Positions 1 through 4,812 of a stretch of 5,907 nt of DNA are shown piece after piece. Source of the stretch: an uncultured Anaerobutyricum sp. Its GTDB lineage: Bacteria; Bacillota; Clostridia; Lachnospirales; Lachnospiraceae. The position numbers were made by a program, and so were the translations under genes. Every line of letters begins with the position of its first letter. The first letter of the stretch is position 1. Below the pieces are notes generated by a model. That model was not told the origin of the DNA. It ran no database searches and saw only the letters and a program-made list of their open reading frames with translations. The stretch is from assembly GCA_934317185.1 (NCBI GenBank), contig CAKREJ010000098.1, positions 1 to 5,907 on the forward strand, written 5' to 3'.

Positions 1-1343
1 TGCCTTTTTCTTTGCTTTTTACGCTCATATTCCCAGGAACTTACGGCCTCTTTCGCATCCTGTGTTGCCCACTTTTCCGGAAGCTTCCCATTCTGACTTT
101 TGCCGGAGGCACTATTAAAAATATTCTGACTGATGCTGTCAGAATTGTTTTTTCTGCGATGTTTCGGACGGTACTGATTCCACTCTTCATAAAAAGGTTC
201 CGGTTCGTCTGCAGAGCTCGGCAGCTTTTTCCCGTTGCCAAAATAATAATCTACCACTCTTCCCGCAGATTTGTCATCAAAATAATCATTATGCAGGTGA
301 GCAAATTTTTCTACCTTTGTTATATCCCACTGTTTATTTTTAATACAATTAATTAAATCCTGCATATTTTCCACAATTGGACCGGGAGCTGTTTTTTCAT
401 AGTCAAAATAAAAGCCTCTGTCCTCACTTAAGTACCAGGCTTTATCAAATGCATAAAGAATAATCGGGCGGTTCAAGAGAGAATATTCTACTGCAATCGA
501 AGAATAGTCCGCAATTAAAATGTCCGTCATGCAAAGCAGCTTACGGACATTTGGATAATCAGTCATATTTGCTACACTATCTGGTACTTTGGCAGACTGA
601 ATCTGCGGATGCAAACGCACCATCAGAAAATATTCTTCCCCCAGTTCTTTCTTCCATGCTTCAAAATCAAAGGCTTCTAAAAGTTTTTTATCTCTTTCTT
701 CATCCCCACGAAAAGTCGGTGCGTAAAGAACAAGCTTCTTCCCTTTCATTTGTGGGTATTTTTCACTAAGCTCTCTCTTCCATGCATCTATATCATGCTT
801 CCTGAAAAAATAGTCCACCTGCGGACATCCAATACAGATCACCTTTTCTTTCGGTGCCATAAAGGCTTCTGCATAGTTATCTCTGATATTTTCAGAACTT
901 GCCAATATGTGATTTGTATTTTTAGTTGCGGCACTAAGTTCTTTTAACACTGCTCTATCTGTTTCAGAAGAACCACCAAACTTTTTAAAAGAACCCATCC
1001 CGTGCCATAACTGAACTACCTTTGTCTCATCAGACAACTTCATATAACCAAGTGGCAAAAAATTATCATTCAAAAAAATATGGGATGATGTTGCCATCCG
1101 AAAAGCCTTTATAGTAAAAAGCTTTATCAGACCACCCAGATTACGTGGACTTAATTCATAATCTGTATGTCTGATAATGTTAAAATGAAATGGCAGTCCC
1201 CTGTTCTCACATTCTTTCTTTATTTCAAAGAGGCTTCCTGTTCCTCCGGTATTCAACTTCTCTACGAGGGTAATCTGATTTTTCTTTACCTTCCATTTGC
1301 GAAAAAAATTAAAAAAACCTGCAAATATTTTATTTGTATTCAC
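1..1343 (-). CDS. CDP-glycerol glycerophosphotransferase (TagB/TagF family), 3' end outside window
   Basis: The frame is open from a GTG at 1343 to the window edge (447 codons, no stop). Family knowledge: these membrane-associated enzymes move glycerol-phosphate from CDP-glycerol onto a teichoic-acid-type or related surface polymer at the cytoplasmic face. The Glyphos_transf signatures appear in order: QLWHG at residues 111-115, LASSEN near 147-152, GCPQVD near 172, LYAPTFRG at 206-213, RLHP at 243-246, DILIADYSS at 274-282 and NRP near 291-293. H114 and H245 match the two conserved histidines of the family. The N-terminus is basic and aromatic (FFNFFRKWKVKK), suggesting peripheral membrane contact. 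GTG is the first possible start in frame after an upstream stop and has a GGAGG. From about residue 375 the chain becomes a polar, charged tail (ending in ERKKQRKR) unlike the folded domain. The acceptor polymer cannot be told from sequence, so no symbol is given. Confidence 0.9.
   Translation of the reverse strand, partial: MNTNKIFAGFFNFFRKWKVKKNQITLVEKLNTGGTGSLFEIKKECENRGLPFHFNIIRHTDYELSPRNLGGLIKLFTIKAFRMATSSHIFLNDNFLPLGYMKLSDETKVVQLWHGMGSFKKFGGSSETDRAVLKELSAATKNTNHILASSENIRDNYAEAFMAPKEKVICIGCPQVDYFFRKHDIDAWKRELSEKYPQMKGKKLVLYAPTFRGDEERDKKLLEAFDFEAWKKELGEEYFLMVRLHPQIQSAKVPDSVANMTDYPNVRKLLCMTDILIADYSSIAVEYSLLNRPIILYAFDKAWYLSEDRGFYFDYEKTAPGPIVENMQDLINCIKNKQWDITKVEKFAHLHNDYFDDKSAGRVVDYYFGNGKKLPSSADEPEPFYEEWNQYRPKHRRKNNSDSISQNIFNSASGKSQNGKLPEKWATQDAKEAVSSWEYERKKQRKR
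123..145. repeat. Perfect 8-bp inverted repeat with T-tracts on both sides, inside the glycerophosphotransferase tail
   Basis: ATTCTGAC (123-130) and GTCAGAAT (138-145) are perfect inverted arms around a 7-nt loop. On the plus strand the stem is followed by TGTTTTTT. On the minus strand it is followed by ATTTTT. This has the form of a bidirectional intrinsic terminator, although the stem has only 3 G/C pairs out of 8 and it lies within an open reading frame. The repeat is certain; terminator function is speculative. Confidence 0.45.
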
Positions 1344-1352
1344 TATATCTAA

Positions 1353-1357
1353 CCTCC
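1353..1357 (-). promoter_or_regulatory. Ribosome binding site fixing the GTG start
   Basis: GGAGG (read on the minus strand) lies 9 nt upstream of the GTG at 1343. The frame has no ATG, GTG or TTG between the upstream in-frame TAA (near 1443) and this GTG. An ATG at about 1372 in another frame stops after five codons. Together these fix the start. Confidence 0.8.
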
Positions 1358-1360
1358 GCT

Positions 1361-1375
1361 GTACATTTAATGTAC
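1361..1375. repeat. Palindrome just upstream of the glycerophosphotransferase RBS
   Basis: GTACAT and ATGTAC form perfect 6-bp arms around a 3-nt centre, ending 3 bp before the GGAGG. In RNA it would be a small hairpin beside the ribosome binding site and could modulate translation. In DNA it could be a protein-binding site. It is short, so function is uncertain. Confidence 0.4.
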
Positions 1376-1444
1376 TCCTGGAATCTTTTTGTGCATCTCT
1401 ATAATGCGTAGTTGCGGATTCATTATCAGCAACATATGTTTTTT

Positions 1445-1473
1445 AGTATAACATAGATTATACATTTTCTAAA
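1445..1473 (-). promoter_or_regulatory. Candidate sigma-A promoter for the glycerophosphotransferase gene
   Basis: On the minus strand, TTTAGA (1473-1468, 4/6 match to TTGACA) and TATACT (1450-1445, 5/6 match to TATAAT) are separated by exactly 17 bp. Transcription would start near 1437-1439, giving a leader of about 95 nt before the GTG. A perfect TATAAT also lies at 1462-1457 but has no good -35 at 17-19 bp. The site starts about 14 bp after the HNH stop codon, so the envelope gene need not depend on the cassette. Confidence 0.55.
1446..1463. promoter_or_regulatory. Dyad over the promoter -10 region (possible operator)
   Basis: GTATAA (1446-1451) and TTATAC (1458-1463) are perfect inverted arms with a 6-bp centre, covering both -10-like hexamers. 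A second palindrome, AACATATGTT (1431-1440), sits where transcription would start. The placement fits a repressor operator. Both dyads are A/T-rich, though, and -10-like sequence readily forms such symmetry. Confidence 0.35.
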
Positions 1474-1486
1474 AAGAAATTACTCA

Positions 1487-2278
1487 TTATGTATTTCTAA
1501 ATAAAAGAAAGTTTCTTACACTTATCTGTTCACATAGTTCTAATACTTCTTCTCTACTTAAATCCTGGATACTTTCTTTAAATAAATCTACGATATAATT
1601 AGGATATTTCCTATTCTTTCGATACCTTCCTTCTGCTTCTACTACATCTTCTACAAAACAAACTAACGCTTTTGTTTTAAAACTTCTATCATTTAATTTA
1701 AATTGATTGATATGATGATTAATATATTTTATATCTTTTTCATCATAATTGTATTTCTTACTTGGGATAAATTCTGCTTTCTCCACATCATATTGTAATC
1801 TATAATCCTGACCGGAATCTTCTCCTTTTACTCCCATTGGCTGTAAAATTATCTGTGATTCTTTGCAATATTTACTCTTTAATTCCTTATAATTATCACA
1901 CTCACTTTTACATTTTCGTCCTTTGCATTCCAAATTACTTGTAAAATTCCTTACAGATGGTATAATTGCCTCAACTCTTTTTTTCTCTCCAATTCTTTTT
2001 AAGGATTGATTACAATATGGACAGGCAATAGAAATATTAGGCACACAATCTGTCAAATGCTCTTCATCTATACTTTTCTCTATACTATGCTCTAAATTTC
2101 CTATATTAACTCGGTCATTCCGAAGCAAACAATAACAGTACATACAATGATTTTTACTTGTCTTTCTTAAGAGTTTTTCCAGATTTTCTCTTGGCTTATT
2201 TTTATAACCATATTCTATTTCTTCCTGATATTCTGGAACAAAACTTGGAATATCAAGTAATAATGGATTTTGTATCAC
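1487..2278 (-). CDS. HNH endonuclease, PtuB/Septu-like
   Basis: A 263-aa protein, third gene of the cassette and probably its nuclease. Numbering from the start chosen here, the N-terminal half has a zinc-knuckle HNH core: CMYC at 45-48, LEHSIEK with H64, and PNISIACPYCNQS with N81, C86, C89 and N90. This is the EH...N...CxxCN layout seen in PtuB and related HNH proteins. After it comes a segment like the 'LLNP' and 'N...L...R' parts of that family (IILQPMG, then FKLNDRSFKTKA). A second cysteine group, CKGRKCKSEC at 118-127 with a possible fourth Cys near 138, may bind another zinc. Start choice: a GTG at 2287 overlaps the Shine-Dalgarno itself. The GTG at 2278 has GAGGAG 8 nt upstream and overlaps the ATPase stop as GTGA, a classic coupling arrangement. 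Stops are tandem (TAATGA). The nuclease family is well supported; defence function is inferred. Confidence 0.82.
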   Translation of the reverse strand: MIQNPLLLDIPSFVPEYQEEIEYGYKNKPRENLEKLLRKTSKNHCMYCYCLLRNDRVNIGNLEHSIEKSIDEEHLTDCVPNISIACPYCNQSLKRIGEKKRVEAIIPSVRNFTSNLECKGRKCKSECDNYKELKSKYCKESQIILQPMGVKGEDSGQDYRLQYDVEKAEFIPSKKYNYDEKDIKYINHHINQFKLNDRSFKTKALVCFVEDVVEAEGRYRKNRKYPNYIVDLFKESIQDLSREEVLELCEQISVRNFLLFRNT

Positions 2279-3213
2279 AGTTTCCACTCCTCTATCTGCC
2301 TTACGATTAGTTTCTGTACCTTTGTCAGATTCTCATTTTTTACATTTTCAAATAATTCTTCATCCTCTTGATTCCAAATTCCTGACATTTTATTGTTTAA
2401 AAGTATTCTTAATTTATCATCCATTTTTTCTTTTTCTGACTTTTTCTCTTCGACTCTCAAAATAACATCAAATATATTATAGACCTGTGATATACTCGAA
2501 AAATCTCCTGCATCAAGAATTTGAAAGCTATTTCCCTGTAATAATATTAAATTAGCATTCTCGACATTTGCAATTAAATCGGCTGAATGCGTTGTTACAA
2601 TAAAATGTATTCCTTTAAACTGCTCTCTTAAAAAGTTCAGCACTTCTCCACAGTTTTTTACAGATAAAAATTCATCTATTTCATCAATCACAATCGTTCC
2701 TGTTCCTTTTGTTTTTTCGAAATAAACAACTTCTATAAATATTCTAAGTAATGCCTGATATCCACTGGACAAAGCTACAGATTCTCCATCAATATAAACT
2801 TCCCATCCATAATCTCCATATTTTATTTCGAACTTTTGTTGTAAAAATTCACACATCAATTCTGTTAACTCCACTGAATAATTTACAAAAAAATCTTCTA
2901 TCGCTCTCGGAACACCTCTATAATAGAAACTATCTTTACGATTAAAGTTATCTTCGTCTATGCGATGCACATTAATTTCTTTTGAATATATAATTTCAGG
3001 CTCACTTCGGTTTATAATCTGATTTACATTAAAATAACGATTCACTGCATCAATAAAATAATATTTTTCTACTTCATCGGATTGAATAAGAACCTTCAAT
3101 ATATCTGACTTTCCACTGGAATTATCTCCGATAATAACACTATCTTCATAAGTTAAGGAATCCTTAGATAAAATTCCTGATAACCTATTTATCATACTCT
3201 GATAAGATTTCAT
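2275..3213 (-). CDS. Compact ABC-type (AAA_15/AAA_21) ATPase, PtuA-like
   Basis: A 312-aa soluble ATPase, middle gene of the cassette. Walker A is GDNSSGKS at 29-36. The ABC signature is LSSGYQ at 148-153, with Tyr where Glu or Gln is common. Walker B is TIVIDE at 173-178, with E178 the likely catalytic base. The H-loop is TTHS with H209. Only about 110 residues separate Walker A from the signature, so there is no long coiled-coil arm as in SMC/Rad50 and no C-terminal TOPRIM as in OLD proteins. The C-terminal 80 residues are charged and probably helical. Such stand-alone ATPases are typical of defence systems (PtuA of Septu, AriA of PARIS), where they oligomerise and hold or gate an effector nuclease. 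The gene starts inside the DUF262 frame (29-bp overlap) with its own GGTGGAG, and ends in a 4-bp overlap with the HNH gene, predicting coupled expression and complex formation. Confidence 0.85.
   Translation of the reverse strand: MKSYQSMINRLSGILSKDSLTYEDSVIIGDNSSGKSDILKVLIQSDEVEKYYFIDAVNRYFNVNQIINRSEPEIIYSKEINVHRIDEDNFNRKDSFYYRGVPRAIEDFFVNYSVELTELMCEFLQQKFEIKYGDYGWEVYIDGESVALSSGYQALLRIFIEVVYFEKTKGTGTIVIDEIDEFLSVKNCGEVLNFLREQFKGIHFIVTTHSADLIANVENANLILLQGNSFQILDAGDFSSISQVYNIFDVILRVEEKKSEKEKMDDKLRILLNNKMSGIWNQEDEELFENVKNENLTKVQKLIVRQIEEWKL
2287..2292 (-). promoter_or_regulatory. RBS deciding the HNH gene start
   Basis: GAGGAG (minus strand) ends 8 nt before the GTG at 2278. The GTG at 2287 directly abuts and shares a base with this motif, so it cannot use it. 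This favours a 263-aa HNH protein over a 266-aa one. Confidence 0.7.
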
Positions 3214-4312
3214 ATATTCTTCTCCACCTCTTATTCATATTCTTTTGAGAAATCGTTCCACCACTTGTTGTTTGTTTCACAATCGGATCATCTAAAATCT
3301 TCTTACATATTTCATCATTAAATGTCATTGTCAAATTGGTTTTCTCCAATATTATGAAAAGTCCCTCCACTACGGATAATTTTTTGAAATATATTTTAGA
3401 TATAAGTAATGAATTTATAAAACCTTCTAAAGATTTTTTATACTGTAAGATTTCTTTATCTGTAAAGCGAAATGCCTGTTCTGAAAAATCATCTAATAAA
3501 TCTTTCATAGAATTATGATATTCTGAAATTTTAAAATTCTTTCCATCATATTCTACAAATTTCTTTAAGGCACAAAAACGATACAACAGCTCCATATCTT
3601 CACACTTGTTTTTTACTGGACCATTTAATGCTCTCCAGGAACTACTATTTTTATTCATCTCGTTAATCATCCGACTAAACTTGCATGGATAAATACCATT
3701 TCTCAGCTCTTGATCTGATAAACCTTCTCCTCCATTATTTAAATTTGTGAATATTTTATGTAAAGTTAATTCTAAATCTCTTTCATCTGCTATTTTTATT
3801 TCAATAATTGAAATAGTTCTATAATCTATTTTTCTCTTAATTTCTACCGGTAAACTAGCATAACTAATGTCGCATCTTCCTTCATTAAGTTCCATAAAAA
3901 AACGAGTTGGAACTATATTATGATATTTTTCTTCTAATGCAGTTTCAAAATTTAAGGAATTTTCAATATCTAAATCTCTATAATCAAATACTGATTTTTT
4001 TGAATTTCTAAAAAACTTTCCTATATAATAGAAATAGAGACTCATTATTCTTTGCTGCCCATCTAAGATTTCTAACTGTCCATTCTCATTACGAAAAGTA
4101 TAAATCGGAGGTATTGGTAAATCTCGTATTAAAGATACCGCCAGTTCTTCTACTTGCTTTTTATTCCAACGATACTTCCTCTGATATTCTGGTATTACAA
4201 AAAGATTATCATGAACCCCTTCCACTAATGCCTTAAATCCCATATCTGTTTTATATTGCTGGATACTGATTTTATTATATATTTGTGATAATGGTATTTC
4301 TCTACGTTCCAT
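3185..4312 (-). CDS. Stand-alone DUF262 (GmrS/SspE-like N-terminal) protein
   Basis: A 375-aa protein, first gene of the cassette. The DUF262 fold, related to ParB/sulfiredoxin, shows its hallmarks: IPEYQRKYRW at 40-49, LEILDGQQR at 80-88 and the helix motif NLNNGGEGLSDQELRN at 190-205. In GmrSD and SspE the DGQQR motif takes part in NTP binding/hydrolysis and modified-DNA sensing or nicking; it is intact here. The usual DUF1524 (HNH-fold) nuclease half is missing: residues 206-375 look helical and end in KRWRRIYEIL, with no Cys/His nuclease motif. The neighbouring HNH gene may supply that activity in trans. The ATG at 4312 has AAGGGG 8 nt upstream. The end overlaps the ATPase start by 29 bp. 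The DNA is very AT-rich. Domain assignment is strong; substrate and role are inferred from neighbours. Confidence 0.87.
   Translation of the reverse strand: MERREIPLSQIYNKISIQQYKTDMGFKALVEGVHDNLFVIPEYQRKYRWNKKQVEELAVSLIRDLPIPPIYTFRNENGQLEILDGQQRIMSLYFYYIGKFFRNSKKSVFDYRDLDIENSLNFETALEEKYHNIVPTRFFMELNEGRCDISYASLPVEIKRKIDYRTISIIEIKIADERDLELTLHKIFTNLNNGGEGLSDQELRNGIYPCKFSRMINEMNKNSSSWRALNGPVKNKCEDMELLYRFCALKKFVEYDGKNFKISEYHNSMKDLLDDFSEQAFRFTDKEILQYKKSLEGFINSLLISKIYFKKLSVVEGLFIILEKTNLTMTFNDEICKKILDDPIVKQTTSGGTISQKNMNKRWRRIYEILSEYDK
3222..3228 (-). promoter_or_regulatory. RBS of the ATPase gene, inside the DUF262 frame
   Basis: GGTGGAG, with GGAG ending 8 nt before the ATG at 3213. It is embedded in the codons for the final residues of the DUF262 protein. 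It supports this ATG over the next one at 3195. Confidence 0.65.
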
Positions 4313-4320
4313 CCTGTCTT

Positions 4321-4326
4321 CCCCTT
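4321..4326 (-). promoter_or_regulatory. RBS of the DUF262 gene
   Basis: AAGGGG lies 8 nt upstream of the ATG at 4312, a normal distance for a Firmicute gene. It is a moderate rather than ideal match to the anti-Shine-Dalgarno sequence. Confidence 0.6.
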
Positions 4327-4376
4327 ACAAAAAACTTTATTTCAATGTACTTCCATAGAGTACCACGATTATTCAT

Positions 4377-4423
4377 AAAAATATAGCAGGAATTCCATAT
4401 ATTATACAGAAATTCCTGCTATA
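4377..4423 (-). terminator. Intrinsic terminator of the glgD-spoVG unit
   Basis: Perfect 13-bp arms lie at 4423-4411 and 4394-4382 (core ATAGCAGGAATT / AATTCCTGCTAT) around a 16-nt loop. Read on the minus strand, they are followed at once by TTTTT (4381-4377). No T-tract follows on the plus strand, so it acts in one direction. It lies 60 bp past the spoVG stop and separates the housekeeping block from the accessory cassette. Confidence 0.9.
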
Positions 4424-4430
4424 AGGTTAA
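4401..4430 (-). promoter_or_regulatory. Candidate cassette promoter embedded in the spoVG terminator
   Basis: On the minus strand, TTAACC (4430-4425, 4/6 to TTGACA) and a perfect TATAAT (4406-4401) are 18 bp apart. The -10 lies in the terminator loop, and the predicted start (about 4394) falls at the loop/3'-arm boundary. RNA from this promoter would lack the 5' arm and so would not form the terminator. I found no better promoter between the terminator and the DUF262 gene. The leader would be about 80 nt. Confidence 0.45.
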
Positions 4431-4453
4431 GAGCTGTTTTTGTATCAGCCCCT
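4429..4453 (-). other. Imperfect RNA hairpin in the spoVG 3' UTR
   Basis: In the minus-strand RNA, AGGGGCUG (4453-4446) can pair with CAGCUCUU (4436-4429) around a 9-nt loop, giving 8 pairs of which 2 are G-U. No U-tract follows, so it is not itself a terminator. It lies between the spoVG stop and the strong terminator and might stabilise the 3' end. The evidence is only the pairing. Confidence 0.3.
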
Positions 4454-4482
4454 TTATCTTCTAAGTTTTGCTACATCTATCT

Positions 4483-4782
4483 TTATAATGCTACTTCTGC
4501 TTCCCCGATTGTTTCCTCTTCCCCTGAGGCCATGATTGCTTCGTATTCCTGGAGAATACTTTTCTGGATGATGTCACGAGTATCGGAATTAATCGGATGT
4601 GCGATGTCTCGATACTCTCCATCAGATGCTTTGCGGCTTGGCATTGCAATAAATAAACCTTTTTCTCCGTCAATCACTTTGATATCGTGTACTACAAATG
4701 CATTATCAAATGTTACGGATACGACCGCTTTCATCTTTCCTTCTTTTGCTATTTTTCTGATTCTTATATCGGTAATCTGCAT
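4483..4782 (-). CDS. spoVG: SpoVG, RNA/DNA-binding regulator
   Basis: A 99-aa protein that matches the SpoVG family along its core. It opens with [10 protein letters not shown], then has [23 protein letters not shown], a stretch containing [10 protein letters not shown] at 42-51, and [14 protein letters not shown] at 56-69. Family knowledge: SpoVG is a small dimeric nucleic-acid-binding protein first found through its effect on spore cortex formation and asymmetric septation in Bacillus. In other Firmicutes it acts as a global, partly post-transcriptional regulator of virulence and envelope genes. The acidic C-terminal tail ([10 protein letters not shown]) is the variable part of the family. 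The true start is the ATG at 4782: GGGAGG lies 7 nt upstream, and an in-frame TTG at 4797 falls inside that RBS. It follows glgD after 30 bp, so the two are probably co-transcribed, and it is closed by a strong terminator. Confidence 0.97.
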   Translation of the reverse strand: MQITDIRIRKIAKEGKMKAVVSVTFDNAFVVHDIKVIDGEKGLFIAMPSRKASDGEYRDIAHPINSDTRDIIQKSILQEYEAIMASGEEETIGEAEVAL

Positions 4783-4789
4783 GACCTGT

Positions 4790-4795
4790 CCTCCC
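4790..4795 (-). promoter_or_regulatory. RBS deciding the spoVG start
   Basis: GGGAGG, 7 nt from the ATG at 4782. The upstream in-frame TTG at 4797 overlaps its first base, which rules out the 104-aa version of the protein. The 99-aa form begins like known SpoVG proteins. Confidence 0.85.
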
Positions 4796-4812
4796 AATAA
4801 TGTTATTAATAC

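Noticed and set aside
41..241. Minus-strand 66-codon frame within the glycerophosphotransferase tail
   Set aside because: It is in a different frame from the long open frame that runs uninterrupted to the window edge. I re-read that frame codon by codon and found no frameshift.
12..356. Plus-strand open frame of 114 codons
   Set aside because: It lies antisense to the glycerophosphotransferase frame, which has clear family motifs. Its product shows no recognisable domain, and there is no convincing RBS. The other plus-strand frames (551-769, 750-947, 1167-1352, 2751-2945, 3336-3518, 4532-4876, 4964-5152, 5521-5733) are likewise antisense to real genes.
1367..1423. 18-codon minus-strand leader ORF (ATG at 1423, stop at 1369-1367) in the envelope gene leader
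   Set aside because: No Shine-Dalgarno precedes it, and its peptide (MNPQLRIIEMHKKIPGVH) has no run of identical regulatory codons as in an attenuator. It is probably chance, though it ends inside the palindrome by the RBS.
1464..1482. TTTCT/AGAAA mini-hairpin as a terminator after the HNH gene
   Set aside because: It has only 5 bp, almost all A-U, with no proper U-tract after the stem. I see no convincing terminator between the cassette and the envelope gene, so readthrough is possible.
1487..4312. Cassette as a retron, a restriction-modification system or an OLD/PARIS system
   Set aside because: There is no reverse transcriptase or structured ncRNA for a retron, no methyltransferase for a restriction-modification system, and no TOPRIM domain in the ATPase or its neighbours for OLD or PARIS.
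4491..4673. Minus-strand 60-codon frame overlapping spoVG
   Set aside because: It is an out-of-frame shadow of spoVG, whose own frame matches the family from end to end.
4783..4797. Five-residue N-terminal extension of SpoVG from TTG at 4797
   Set aside because: The TTG lies in the GGGAGG ribosome binding site of the ATG at 4782, and known SpoVG proteins begin at that Met.
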